The notes: generated from the sequence alone by a model not told the origin. A DNA stretch of 64,000 nucleotides from Megasphaera coli (GCF_900095855.1 NZ_FMIY01000002.1:735322-799321), one strand, 5' to 3'. Counted from the first letter of the stretch, positions 12,162 through 20,178 are shown. A program made the numbers and translations.

Positions 12162-13136
12162 TTACAACACCTGCCGCAAATAGCGAATTGCATTTTTATA
12201 GGCGATTTTATCCAAATCCTCCTGCGAATAGCCGCGCTTGCGCAGAACGTCAAAGAAATTCGGCACTTCTCCCGCATGAAAAAGGCCCTTTGTAAAACTT
12301 CCTGCAGCAGACGCGAAAAAAGGTATACGCCCTTCCAGGTAATCGCAGAAGTCGAAGCCGCAGGCCACACAGTCAATACCGACAAGGCCGGCAATATAGT
12401 CCACATGGTCGGCCAAGTCTTCTACAGTCGGCTGCTTACTCTCACTGACAAAGGTCGGCCAGGCATTCATACCGATAATACCCTTTGAAGCGGCAACGGC
12501 TTTGATTTGTTCGTCTTTCAGATTCCGCTTGGCCGGGCATACGGCATACGCATTGGAATGAGACGCCATAAGCGGTTTGGTCGCTATCTTTTCAATGTCC
12601 CAAAAGGTTTTTTCACTGGCATGGGATACGTCGACGATCATACCGAGCTCTTCCATCAGCTTTACAGCCTCCACACCTGCCTGTTTCAGGCCGGTCACAC
12701 CGAGTTCATCGCCGACACCGACGGCAAACTCGTTTTCTTCATTCCACGTGAGCATGCAGTGGCGTACACCCATACGATAGAGTGCCTCCAAGAAGATCGC
12801 CCTGCCTTTAAGGCCGCTCAGTCCTTCCATGCCGAAAAGAATCGCCGTCTTGCCGACCGCACGGATGCGCTCCACATCATTACCGCTTAAGACAAGGCCT
12901 AGGACTTCTTTATTCTCCCGCAATTCCGCTGCGGCGGCGCCGAGTATTTCCAGCATGCGTGCCGTCGGGTCGTCCGTATACTGCGTTTCAATCCACACGG
13001 CCGCAATCAACGCACCCACATTTCCCTCCTGCAGGTGCGGCAAATGATATTTTTTAAAGACGTTCCGCTCTCCTGCCAAGCGCCGCATCGTTATATTGCA
13101 CCACATATCGGAGTGGCCGTCGAATACGAATGACAT
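12162..13136 (-). CDS. Membrane-dipeptidase-type metallopeptidase (family M19)
   Basis: Zinc peptidase of the renal dipeptidase family, cleaving dipeptides, often with D- or dehydro-residues. The 324-residue protein begins MSFVFDGHSDMW, where H-x-D are the first metal ligands. It carries FGMEGLSGL with the bridging glutamate, IVDVSHASEKTFWD, and MASHSNAYAVCPAKRNLKDEQ, which supplies the later histidines. No signal peptide is present, so the bacterial enzyme is cytosolic. The ATG at 13136 follows AGAAGGGGA, and an upstream extension to 13238 lies inside the preceding gene region and is rejected. It follows the DUF819 gene by 23 bases, suggesting that a transporter and a peptidase work on the same compounds. 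Confidence 0.92.
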   Translation of the reverse strand: MSFVFDGHSDMWCNITMRRLAGERNVFKKYHLPHLQEGNVGALIAAVWIETQYTDDPTARMLEILGAAAAELRENKEVLGLVLSGNDVERIRAVGKTAILFGMEGLSGLKGRAIFLEALYRMGVRHCMLTWNEENEFAVGVGDELGVTGLKQAGVEAVKLMEELGMIVDVSHASEKTFWDIEKIATKPLMASHSNAYAVCPAKRNLKDEQIKAVAASKGIIGMNAWPTFVSESKQPTVEDLADHVDYIAGLVGIDCVACGFDFCDYLEGRIPFFASAAGSFTKGLFHAGEVPNFFDVLRKRGYSQEDLDKIAYKNAIRYLRQVL

Positions 13137-13159
13137 ATTATATCCCCTTCTTAATTTTC

Positions 13160-14371
13160 CTATAATCCCAACATACTGCCCACAATAACACCCAAATACG
13201 TACCGATGACATAGCCGAAGGTGCCGACGAGCATGCATGGCCCGACGAGCTTATACCAGCCCTGAGAAATAGCCATGCCCGCAGCCGTCGTCGGTCCGCC
13301 GATATTGGCGTTCGACGCGAGAATGATGTCTTCCAAGTCGAACCTAAAGATCTTGCCGCCAATGAAGCAAAAGGCCATATTGACAATGACGACAATGAGA
13401 CAGAAGGCGAGCAGCAAGGGGGCATTCTGCACGATTTCAATAATCGACGCAGGCACGCCGATGACGAAGAAAAAGAGATAAATAAGATACGTCCCCAGTT
13501 CCTGCGCGCCGTGCATGGTTGCCGCGTACTTATGACAAAAGGTGGCAAAGCACATGGCAATGAGCGTTATCCACACGTATTGACTGCCGAAGAAGGTGTT
13601 GCACATCTGCAGGAACCAACCGGTCTTCGGAATGGCGCCGGCCAAGGCTGCGGCAAAAAATTTGGAAATCGTGACGACAATAACGGCATACATGAAATTG
13701 AAAGCAATATCTTTGAGAGAAATTTCCTTTCTGCCCCAATATTGAGCCGCCAAAGTTTCACCTTCTTCGGACTTGCCGTTGGCAATGACATCGTCAATAT
13801 GGGGATGCGTATAATATTTACGGAAAAAAGCACTGCCCGCAGTACCGATAAGAATCAAGAAATAAATGGCCATGTTCAGATTGTCGGCGACAACCGTTGC
13901 CGATATGAGGCCGCCGTCTACCTTAAAAGCATCGGCCAAAGCCGTGAAGTTGACGCCGCCGCCGATATAAGAGCCCGTAATCATGGCGGCAACCTGATTG
14001 AGGCCTTTTATGCAGTCGCCGAGGGCCACATACCCGATGAGAGTCCCCGCCACCGTGCCGGCGGCACCGATGAGGAAGATGAAGAGCATCCGCCCCGTTT
14101 CGCGCCAAATTTTTTTCATATTCGCCTGCAGGAGCAGAAGCGGAATGGCGATAGGCACGGCAAATCCCCAGACAACGTCGTCAAAGATAGGGGCCGACGT
14201 AGGAATAATATTCAAATTGACCAGAAGCAGCGCAAAAATCAAGGCAATGACGGCTCCCGATATTTTTGAGGCCCATGCATATTTTTGCTCCAAGTAAATG
14301 GATATACCGGCAGCGGAAAGCATAATCGCCATCAAGACCCACGTGTTTTCAGGACTTACTAATGTATTCAT
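13160..14371 (-). CDS. DUF819-family membrane protein (putative transporter)
   Basis: An integral membrane protein of 403 residues with about ten to eleven hydrophobic segments. It has the family's glycine-rich signatures GSYIGGGVNFTALADAF and ASNANIGGPTTAAGMA, repeated in the two halves as in inverted-repeat transporters. DUF819 members lack an agreed substrate. Its position directly ahead of an M19 dipeptidase suggests import or export of peptides or amino acids (inference). The ATG at 14371 has AAAGGAG at good spacing; an upstream TTG in frame at 14389 overlaps this site and is not used. Promoter TTGACA-N17-TATCAT lies just upstream. Confidence 0.88.
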   Translation of the reverse strand: MNTLVSPENTWVLMAIMLSAAGISIYLEQKYAWASKISGAVIALIFALLLVNLNIIPTSAPIFDDVVWGFAVPIAIPLLLLQANMKKIWRETGRMLFIFLIGAAGTVAGTLIGYVALGDCIKGLNQVAAMITGSYIGGGVNFTALADAFKVDGGLISATVVADNLNMAIYFLILIGTAGSAFFRKYYTHPHIDDVIANGKSEEGETLAAQYWGRKEISLKDIAFNFMYAVIVVTISKFFAAALAGAIPKTGWFLQMCNTFFGSQYVWITLIAMCFATFCHKYAATMHGAQELGTYLIYLFFFVIGVPASIIEIVQNAPLLLAFCLIVVIVNMAFCFIGGKIFRFDLEDIILASNANIGGPTTAAGMAISQGWYKLVGPCMLVGTFGYVIGTYLGVIVGSMLGL

Positions 14372-14409
14372 ATCATCCACTCCTTTCAAAGTATGATTAC
14401 TCTTTATTT

Positions 14410-14438
14410 ATGATATTCAATACATTTATATGTGTCAA
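14410..14438 (-). promoter_or_regulatory. Promoter of the DUF819-M19 operon
   Basis: Minus-strand TTGACA (14438-14433), a 17-base spacer and TATCAT (14415-14410), about 40 bases before the DUF819 start codon. Confidence 0.75.
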
Positions 14439-14501
14439 TCAAGCCGGTCCGTGTATACATTATTCTTTACCGCTTACGCTCCGTTTCCCCCTGCCTTCAT
14501 A

Positions 14502-14530
14502 TGGACATTTACAAAGGGAATGAGTACAAT
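14502..14530 (+). promoter_or_regulatory. Promoter of the cytosolic flavodoxin gene
   Basis: TGGACA, a 17-base spacer and TACAAT on the plus strand, 35 bases before the start codon. It is divergent from the DUF819 promoter in the same 190-base gap. Confidence 0.6.
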
Positions 14531-14564
14531 AAGGATACGCTTTTTGCTAAAGGAGATGATACTC

Positions 14565-15038
14565 ATGAAAGCGATGATTCTCTATTACTCCAAATCAGGA
14601 AAGACGGAAAATCTGGTCCATAAAATCTGCGAAATCCTTCCTTGCGACACGCTCAAGGTGGAACCGCAGGATCCGTACGGCAACTACCTTATGTCGGTCA
14701 TTCGCGTCCGCAGGGAACGTAAGCATCATCTCGTTCATAAGGCGGTTACGGCCATTCCTGATTTACAGGCGTACAACCTCGTCTTCGTCGGCTTCCCCGT
14801 TTGGTTTAACGATGTGCCCGCTTTCTTTGCGGATTTTCTCTCCAACTGTGATTTACAGGGAAAGATCCTCGTCCCCTTCGCCACCTCCGGCATGGACAGT
14901 ATTACAAAAAGTTTGTCTACCTTGGAAACGGTCTGTGCCGGTGCGACCGTAAAGTTTCCCTTCACAAAAATTAAATGGAAAAAGAGCGATACCCAAGATT
15001 GGTTGAACACTCTTAAAACAGAGTTCGCCCATAAGTGA
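14565..15038 (+). CDS. Flavodoxin-family protein
   Basis: A cytosolic protein of 157 residues with a flavodoxin-like fold, opening MKAMILYYSKSGKTENLVHK. SKSGKTE is the FMN phosphate loop, and LVFVGFPVWFNDVPAFFADF is the ring-binding segment. Such proteins reduce quinones or act as one- or two-electron carriers; the partner is not apparent. The ATG at 14565 follows AAAGGAGA at correct spacing; the longer frame starting at 14430 is upstream noise. It is monocistronic, ended by a bidirectional terminator shared with the convergent RseC-like gene. Confidence 0.88.
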   Translation: MKAMILYYSKSGKTENLVHKICEILPCDTLKVEPQDPYGNYLMSVIRVRRERKHHLVHKAVTAIPDLQAYNLVFVGFPVWFNDVPAFFADFLSNCDLQGKILVPFATSGMDSITKSLSTLETVCAGATVKFPFTKIKWKKSDTQDWLNTLKTEFAHK

Positions 15039-15057
15039 TTAGCTTTCCCATATGTAC

Positions 15058-15104
15058 AAAATATCCCGTAACGGGCGACATACATCGCCTATACGGGATA
15101 TTTT
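15058..15104. terminator. Bidirectional terminator between flavodoxin and RseC-like genes
   Basis: AAAATATCCCGTA and TACGGGATATTTT form a perfect 13-bp stem flanked by A and T runs on both sides, between two convergent genes. Confidence 0.85.
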
Positions 15105-15113
15105 ACGTTCTCA

Positions 15114-15533
15114 TCAATCTTCCTCTACGAGCTTAATAATTTCCGATTTGGGACCCTTCGGTTTCATCATCAAATCATAGGTTTTAATTGCCGTAACCGC
15201 CAGGGGAATACCTGCGAGAAATCCGCAAATCGCGCTGTTTTGCGCATCATAGCCATAACCGACACCGATATACCGCCCGGCGGCCGCACAAACAAGCATC
15301 AGCAAAAGAGGCAGACCGAAACACAGCACCGCTCCTGCTACCATATTGTCGTCGGGAATCGTAAATTCCACATATTCACCTTTTTTTGCGCCGATAAGAT
15401 TAACCGCGTCAATGACGACATTATCCTTACACATGGACGTGCTGCAAGGTGAATACAAGCTGTTTCTGTTGGTCTGAATTTTTGCCGTTCCATCGGGAAA
15501 TACGGCTTCAACCGTTCCCGTATTGGTTCTCAT
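15114..15533 (-). CDS. RseC/MucC-like integral membrane protein
   Basis: A small membrane protein of 139 residues resembling the RseC/MucC (SoxR-reducing) family. It has an N-terminal beta-rich cytoplasmic part with a cysteine pair (SPCSTSMC), GEYVEFTIPDD, then two hydrophobic helices at about residues 65-90 and 97-115, and a short charged tail. In Rnf-bearing anaerobes such proteins accompany electron-transfer complexes, but no rnf gene is nearby. The start is taken at the ATG 15533, six bases after GAGGTG; the in-frame GTG at 15542 overlaps that site. An extended -10 (TGATATAAT) lies at 15580-15575. Confidence 0.8.
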   Translation of the reverse strand: MRTNTGTVEAVFPDGTAKIQTNRNSLYSPCSTSMCKDNVVIDAVNLIGAKKGEYVEFTIPDDNMVAGAVLCFGLPLLLMLVCAAAGRYIGVGYGYDAQNSAICGFLAGIPLAVTAIKTYDLMMKPKGPKSEIIKLVEED

Positions 15534-15574
15534 CAAAAACACCTCGTTTATTGAAGCAACTAATTCATATTGCT

Positions 15575-15580
15575 ATTATA
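15575..15580 (-). promoter_or_regulatory. Extended -10 promoter of the RseC-like gene
   Basis: Minus-strand TG-A-TATAAT lies 42 bases before the chosen start codon; no clear -35 hexamer is seen. Confidence 0.5.
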
Positions 15581-15600
15581 TCATGCTCTTCTTTCCATTG

Positions 15601-15963
15601 TTACCGGCAAACGTGAGGCGAGTCGTCTGCAGGGCCGGGACAGCCGGCATCGGGATCATAAGCCAGATTATTTGTTAAAAAAGCGTTTACCGCGTCGTCG
15701 CAGCGCGCGTATACACCGCCATATAATTCCATGCCCGCTTCGCGAACCGCTTTTTGCGCGCAGCCGCCGATATTGCCGCAAATAACGACATCAATGTCCA
15801 AGGCCTTCAAAAAGTCCGTCACGGCCTCGTGCCCCTCACCCGTGTTCTCGGCAATATGAGCAGCCGTGACCGCTCCGTCTTCCACTGTATATACTTTTAC
15901 CTTCTTCGTCTTGCCGAAGTGTTGAAATACTTTTCCGTCTTCATAAGGTACTGCAATTTTCAT
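15601..15963 (-). CDS. NifX/NifB-like (dinitrogenase FeMo-cofactor family) protein
   Basis: A single-domain protein of 120 residues from the family named for nitrogenase cofactor carriers. MKIAVPYEDGKVFQHFGKTKKVKVY gives the typical first strand with the HFG motif, and VVICGNIGGCAQKAV the conserved cysteine loop. The tail ends in a cysteine/histidine-rich stretch (DAGCPGPADDSPHVCR). Many anaerobes without nitrogenase carry these proteins, probably as iron-sulfur or metal-cluster carriers. No nif gene is in the window. A good RBS (AAGGAGG) and a TATAAT at 15999-15994 precede the ATG. Confidence 0.85.
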   Translation of the reverse strand: MKIAVPYEDGKVFQHFGKTKKVKVYTVEDGAVTAAHIAENTGEGHEAVTDFLKALDIDVVICGNIGGCAQKAVREAGMELYGGVYARCDDAVNAFLTNNLAYDPDAGCPGPADDSPHVCR

Positions 15964-15993
15964 GATACATCCTCCTTACGTTTTATTCTTAAA

Positions 15994-15999
15994 ATTATA
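15994..15999 (-). promoter_or_regulatory. -10 box of the NifX-like gene
   Basis: Minus-strand TATAAT, 31 bases before the start codon, just after the terminator of the preceding metallophosphoesterase gene. Confidence 0.5.
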
Positions 16000-16007
16000 A
16001 TATAAAG

Positions 16008-16040
16008 AAAAAAGGCCCGCGTCAATACGAAACATGGGCC
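16008..16040 (-). terminator. Terminator overlapping the end of the metallophosphoesterase gene
   Basis: Minus-strand GGCCC and GGGCC bracket a loop that contains the stop codon of the upstream gene and are followed by six T residues. The stem is short, so strength is uncertain. Confidence 0.55.
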
Positions 16041-17248
16041 GTCCCGTCGCCGCAGTGCAGCTCAAAGACATTCATTTCCCGCGAGCAGCCCAGGCGCAGA
16101 GGCAGCCAGTGGCCCGTGCCGCGGTTGACATAACAAAGAGATTCTCCCTGTTTATAGAAGCCGCGTAAATACTTGAAACGCTTCTTGACAATTTCACCGA
16201 GGGGCATCACCTGCGCGCCGTGTGTATGTCCGGACAGGGTAAGCGGGATCTTGCGTTCCGCAGCAGCGTCGAAGAAATCCGGATGATGAGCCAAAAGGAC
16301 GGTGAACATTTCACCCTGCCGCCTGCGCAGAGACCGTCCCGTATAGAGGCGGCATTCTTCACGAAAGGCGTCGTCGCCCCTGGTAAAACTGTAGTCCGTG
16401 CCGGCCAGATAAAAAGCCGTATCTTTAAAACGCTGCGGTCTGACAACTATGCCGTCGTTGCGCAAAACCGCAACGCCCGCCTTTTCAAGCATGGCTGTTA
16501 TCTCGCGAATATTATGATAATACTCGTGATTTCCGTAGCAAAAGTAGACGCCGTCCGGGAAAAGGCCGACGGTCTCCGCCAGGACACGGCCGCAATCGGG
16601 ATTTAAGCACATTTCGTCAATAAGGTCTCCCGTAATGACCAACATATCCGGATTTTCGGCGGCCATGGCGAGCACGCATTCACGCAAATCGCCGGCATTA
16701 AGAAATACGCCTATATGAAAATCGGAAATCTGTCCGATTCTGTAGCCGTCCAGCCCCTTGGGCAAAGCCGCAAAGGTACACGCATAGCGCAGGGTCTCAA
16801 CGATGTTGTTGCCTGCAAAAAGCCCCCATCCGTTTACGGCACCCAAGGCAAGGGGCAACGCCGCAAGTCCTTTCACAAAGGTGCGCCGCGAAAAGGTATG
16901 CTCCTGCCCTTCCTTTACATCTTTTTTATGCTTCGATCTTCTTCTGAATACATAGACGAAAAAGGCCGCAATGGCGGCAACGGGAAAAAAGACGAAAAGC
17001 GTAATAAGCCAGTCCAGGGATAAAGCGGCCGCGTATTGTGCAGCCTTTACGTACGGCAAATTGCGGATGAGGTGATAGCTCTCTTCATAGAGCCCTACAA
17101 TACCTACTGCCGATGCCGTTACGGCAAGAGCCGCAACAATATATTTTCTCTTTCGCCGCTTCCCGCCCGCATAGGCCCACAAAACTGCCGTTCCGGCGGA
17201 AACGACAGACATAATACTTAAAAAAATAAGTAAAAAAAGACCTCTCAT
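16022..17248 (-). CDS. Metallophosphoesterase with N-terminal membrane domain
   Basis: A 408-residue protein with two parts. Residues 1-105 hold about three membrane helices and end in a basic stretch. After SRRTFVKGLAALPLALG, a twin-arginine-like motif followed by a hydrophobic helix (about 122-140), comes a calcineurin-like phosphoesterase domain. Its metal motifs are ISDFHIG, TGDLID, YGNHEYYH and LSGHTHGAQ. The internal RR motif suggests that the catalytic domain ended up fused behind an older signal-type segment. The substrate is unknown; lipid phosphates at the membrane surface are a guess from relatives. Its ATG overlaps the mutY stop by one base (TAATG), so it is co-transcribed with mutY. 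Confidence 0.87.
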   Translation of the reverse strand: MRGLFLLIFLSIMSVVSAGTAVLWAYAGGKRRKRKYIVAALAVTASAVGIVGLYEESYHLIRNLPYVKAAQYAAALSLDWLITLFVFFPVAAIAAFFVYVFRRRSKHKKDVKEGQEHTFSRRTFVKGLAALPLALGAVNGWGLFAGNNIVETLRYACTFAALPKGLDGYRIGQISDFHIGVFLNAGDLRECVLAMAAENPDMLVITGDLIDEMCLNPDCGRVLAETVGLFPDGVYFCYGNHEYYHNIREITAMLEKAGVAVLRNDGIVVRPQRFKDTAFYLAGTDYSFTRGDDAFREECRLYTGRSLRRRQGEMFTVLLAHHPDFFDAAAERKIPLTLSGHTHGAQVMPLGEIVKKRFKYLRGFYKQGESLCYVNRGTGHWLPLRLGCSREMNVFELHCGDGTAHVSY

Positions 17249-18306
17249 TATAACAAGGCAGTCAGTTTACCGTGCGGCCCTGCCCAGGGAATTTTCGTAT
17301 AGTCCGCAAGAGGCAACCACTGCCACACCTCACTTTCTTTCAATGAACCTTCTTCCACATAGCCCTCATAGACGACAAGGTGCCACTTTTTATGGGAAAA
17401 GACGTGGCGCAGCTCCTGTACTGCGGCAGGTTCCATACGCGCTGTAAGCCCCTGTTCCGTCAAACAGTCCTGCAATAATTTCACGTCCGCTTCCGCCCGT
17501 TCCGACCGGACGGACGGAAATTCCCACATGGCTGCGAGCAGTCCCTTCGCCGGCCGCCGCCGAACGAGACATTTGCCGCCCCGAATGCAGACGGCAACGG
17601 CATACCGCTCCGTAGGGATGTTTTTCTTCGTCATACGCCGGGGCAGAACCCTTTCCAGATTGACCGCCTTGGCCTCACAGAGATGTACCAAGGGACAGAT
17701 ATCACACTTGGGATTTTTGGGAATACATACTTGAGCGCCGAAATCCATAAGCGCTTCATTAAATTTACCGGGACAGTCTTTCGGAAGTTGACCTTCCGCC
17801 AAGGCGGTTACCCTCTTTTTCACGGTATTTGACAAAACATTGTCCTCTATTTTATAAAGACGTGCGAAGATGCGCAGCACGTTGCCGTCGACGGCCGTTA
17901 CGGGCCGATTATAGGCGAGACTGGAAATAGCACCTGCCGTGTAATCACCGATACCCTTCAAGGTCAAAAGCGTCTCCTTGTCTTCCGGTATGTGACCGCC
18001 ATACCGGACAACCACTTCTTTTACGGCGGCGTGCAGGTTTCTGGCGCGTGAATAATACCCCAGCCCCTGCCACTGACGCAAAACGTCGTCATCTGCGGCA
18101 CTCGCCAAGTCCCGAACCGTCGGAAAGCGCTCCATCCAATTTTCGTAATAGGGTTTAACCGCCTCCACCTTGGTCTGCTGCAGCATGATTTCCGACACCC
18201 AGACGGCATAGGGATTCCGAGTCGCCCCCGTCCGCCAAGGCAAGTCGCGGCCATGCGCGTCAAACCAATGTATAAGCAAATCACTCCACTGTGAATTCGT
18301 ATGCAC
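17248..18306 (-). CDS. mutY: A/G-specific adenine glycosylase MutY
   Basis: Removes adenine mispaired with 8-oxoguanine. The 352-residue protein opens with the catalytic region LPWRTGATRNPYAVWVSEIMLQQT. It contains the helix-hairpin-helix LKGIGDYTAGAI followed by VDGNVLRIFARL, which carries the catalytic aspartate. The 4Fe-4S site follows with cysteines spaced 6, 2 and 5 (CIPKNPKCDICPLVHLC). The C-terminal half is the NUDIX-like 8-oxoG recognition domain (RRRPAKGLLAAMWEFP). Length is normal for the family. The ATG at 18306 is preceded by an extended -10 promoter; the downstream phosphoesterase overlaps by one base. Confidence 0.96.
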   Translation of the reverse strand: MHTNSQWSDLLIHWFDAHGRDLPWRTGATRNPYAVWVSEIMLQQTKVEAVKPYYENWMERFPTVRDLASAADDDVLRQWQGLGYYSRARNLHAAVKEVVVRYGGHIPEDKETLLTLKGIGDYTAGAISSLAYNRPVTAVDGNVLRIFARLYKIEDNVLSNTVKKRVTALAEGQLPKDCPGKFNEALMDFGAQVCIPKNPKCDICPLVHLCEAKAVNLERVLPRRMTKKNIPTERYAVAVCIRGGKCLVRRRPAKGLLAAMWEFPSVRSERAEADVKLLQDCLTEQGLTARMEPAAVQELRHVFSHKKWHLVVYEGYVEEGSLKESEVWQWLPLADYTKIPWAGPHGKLTALL

Positions 18307-18344
18307 TCATACCATCCTTACCTGTTTTTTCATAGGTGTATTAA

Positions 18345-18350
18345 ATTATA
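18345..18350 (-). promoter_or_regulatory. Extended -10 promoter of mutY
   Basis: Minus-strand TGGTATAAT (TG-G-TATAAT), 39 bases before the mutY start, in the divergent gap shared with the DUF4931-type gene. Confidence 0.55.
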
Positions 18351-18417
18351 CCACATGATTTTTAAAATTATATTCAGTATGCTACAATAGAAAATGCGAG
18401 AAACGGAGGCGTGTTTG

Positions 18418-19212
18418 ATGAGTACCGGCGACGACGAAAGAGTTCTGGAATTTAATTTAAACATAGGCAAAAAAAAGCCGGATACGATCCATCGCCATGA
18501 ATCGTACTGCCCTTTTTGCGACGTTGATAACTTAAAGGGTATTTTAGCCAAAGACGGGCCTATTATTTGGCTGAAAAACGCCTTTCCCGTCTTAAAAAAC
18601 ACGTACCCCACCTTAATTATTGAAACGGAAAACGACGACGGTGAGTTTTCCACGTATGAGCCGGTCTATGCGGAACGACTCCTGCGCTTCGCCCTGGACA
18701 AGTGGCGTCAATTGGAAGAATCGGGACGCTTTAAGTCGGTTCTTTTTTACCGCAACTACGGCTCCATGTCGGGCGGCACCATTCGCCACCCGCACATGCA
18801 AATCGTCGGCCTTGAAGAACACGACTACCGCGAAGACGTGCACCTCCGTCATTTGCAGGGTACGCCCGTTCTCGTAACGAAAACGCTGGAAATCAACCTC
18901 TCCGACAGGCCGCTCCTCGGCTTTTACGAAATCAACCTGATACTGCGCGATCACGCCGACTTTTCTGTCTTCAGCCGCCGTTTGCAGGGCATCGCCCTGT
19001 ATATGACCCGGCAATTTTCCAAGTACACGAACAGTTACAACCTGTTTTTCTACGATTTTCCCGAAGAAGCCGGTCTTTTCGTAAAAGTAGTGCCCCGCTT
19101 CCTCACCAACCCCCTTTATGTGGGTTATAAAATACCGCAAATCACCGACACTGTGTCGCGCCAACGGCTGATTGACGCGGTGCGCCGTTTTTTAACCGAA
19201 GAAAAGGAATAA
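18418..19212 (+). CDS. DUF4931 protein, galactose-1-phosphate uridylyltransferase-like
   Basis: A 264-residue protein of the HIT/GalT-like superfamily. It has a zinc-like CPFCDVDN near residue 30, WLKNAFPVLKN, and the active-site-like SGGTIRHPHMQIVGLE, where the H-P-H-x-Q arrangement resembles the nucleotidyl-transfer histidine of GalT. NPLYVGYKIPQ ends the fold. Relatives are annotated only as DUF4931, and substrate is unknown; a nucleotide-sugar or dinucleotide reaction is inferred. The start is the ATG at 18418 because ACGGAGG lies seven bases before it; the earlier ATG at 18394 has no such site. It heads a three-gene plus-strand set with a metallophosphoesterase and a 76-residue protein. 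Confidence 0.85.
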   Translation: MSTGDDERVLEFNLNIGKKKPDTIHRHESYCPFCDVDNLKGILAKDGPIIWLKNAFPVLKNTYPTLIIETENDDGEFSTYEPVYAERLLRFALDKWRQLEESGRFKSVLFYRNYGSMSGGTIRHPHMQIVGLEEHDYREDVHLRHLQGTPVLVTKTLEINLSDRPLLGFYEINLILRDHADFSVFSRRLQGIALYMTRQFSKYTNSYNLFFYDFPEEAGLFVKVVPRFLTNPLYVGYKIPQITDTVSRQRLIDAVRRFLTEEKE

Positions 19213-19215
19213 TAT

Positions 19216-19947
19216 ATGCGTTTATTTGCCATAGGTGATCTCCACTTATCGGGCAATCCGCCGAAGAAACCGATGGAAATTTTCGGTGAACGTTGGAAAA
19301 ATCACTGGCAGCGAATTAAAGAAGACTGGAAAAACCGCGTATCCGCCGAAGATACGGTACTCATTGCAGGCGACACGTCCTGGGCCATGCACCTAAATGA
19401 GGCACAAGAAGACCTGGATGAAATCCGCGCCTTGCCGGGAAAAAAGATTATTATCCGCGGCAACCATGATTACTGGTGGGAAAGCGCAGGCAAACTGAAC
19501 CGCATGGACAATAAAAATAACATGTATTATCTTTACGGCACGGTTATTCCTACGGATGACGGAGAATTTGCCGTCTGCGGCACTCACGGCTGGGTCTGCC
19601 CGGGGGATATACACTATCATTCTCCGGAAGATGACAAGCCTTACCGCCGCGAACTCCTGCGCGTGGAGCGAACCTTGCAGGAAGCGGCCGACCTCGGCTG
19701 CCGCCGCACTCTTCTTCTTCTCCACTACCCGCCTGTATGTGATTTGACCGGACCGAGCGGCTTTACGGAATTGTTGGAGCAATATAAGGTGCCGATCTGC
19801 ATATTCGGCCATCTCCACGGCATGAAACCGAACACCATGTTCCCCCGCGTCTATAACGGCACGCTTCTCCATCTCGTGTCGGCAGACTATAGGGATTGCA
19901 AATTATTGGACGTAACGGAAACCATAGAGCAAGGAGCAACACAATGA
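19216..19947 (+). CDS. Cytosolic metallophosphoesterase
   Basis: A soluble calcineurin-like phosphoesterase of 243 residues with every metal motif: MRLFAIGDLHLSG, IAGDTSWAM, IIRGNHDYWWES, LLLHYPP and IFGHLHGM. It has no membrane segment, unlike the two other phosphoesterases in the window. The WWES extension after the NHD motif marks a subfamily found in clostridia, annotated only as serine/threonine phosphatase-like. The ATG starts three bases after the DUF4931 gene and its stop overlaps the next start (ATGA), so the three are translationally coupled. This suggests a shared substrate, perhaps a nucleotide or sugar phosphate. Confidence 0.88.
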   Translation: MRLFAIGDLHLSGNPPKKPMEIFGERWKNHWQRIKEDWKNRVSAEDTVLIAGDTSWAMHLNEAQEDLDEIRALPGKKIIIRGNHDYWWESAGKLNRMDNKNNMYYLYGTVIPTDDGEFAVCGTHGWVCPGDIHYHSPEDDKPYRRELLRVERTLQEAADLGCRRTLLLLHYPPVCDLTGPSGFTELLEQYKVPICIFGHLHGMKPNTMFPRVYNGTLLHLVSADYRDCKLLDVTETIEQGATQ

Positions 19948-20174
19948 GTCAAATCGCAAAAAAGCACCTTCTCGCCGGTATTATCTTCGGTGATACGGCG
20001 ACAGCCGAATACGTTTACCTGCCCGGCGGCGAAGTCGGCGCCGATCAGCCTCTCTGTCTGTATGAACACGACGGCAAAACGGAGGATATCGGCCTGGATG
20101 AAGCAGGCTACCTGGTGGAGCATCTGACATTAAAAAAATGCTCCCACCCCAAACTGGGAAAAAGAGCATTTTAA
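19944..20174 (+). CDS. Small protein of unknown function
   Basis: A 76-residue acidic protein (MSQIAKKHLLAGIIFG..., LYEHDGKTEDIGLDEAGYLVEHL) with no recognised domain. The start is set by the ATGA overlap with the phosphoesterase stop and by the upstream AAGGAG. The last 14 codons lie inside the stem of a bidirectional terminator, so the C-terminal LKKCSHPKLGKRAF may be a by-product of that overlap rather than a selected sequence. Its coupling to the two upstream genes is the only hint of function. Confidence 0.6.
   Translation: MSQIAKKHLLAGIIFGDTATAEYVYLPGGEVGADQPLCLYEHDGKTEDIGLDEAGYLVEHLTLKKCSHPKLGKRAF
20133..20172. terminator. Bidirectional terminator inside the end of the 76-residue gene
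   Basis: AAAATGCTC and GAGCATTTT pair around an inner CCCA/TGGG stem, with A and T runs on both flanks. It serves the plus-strand gene ending at 20174 and the histidine kinase ending at 20179 on the other strand. Confidence 0.85.
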
Positions 20175-20178
20175 CATA

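Noticed and set aside
15601-15963. Nitrogen fixation cluster
   Set aside because: Only a stand-alone NifX/NifB-like domain is present; no nifH, D, K, E or N genes occur in the window.
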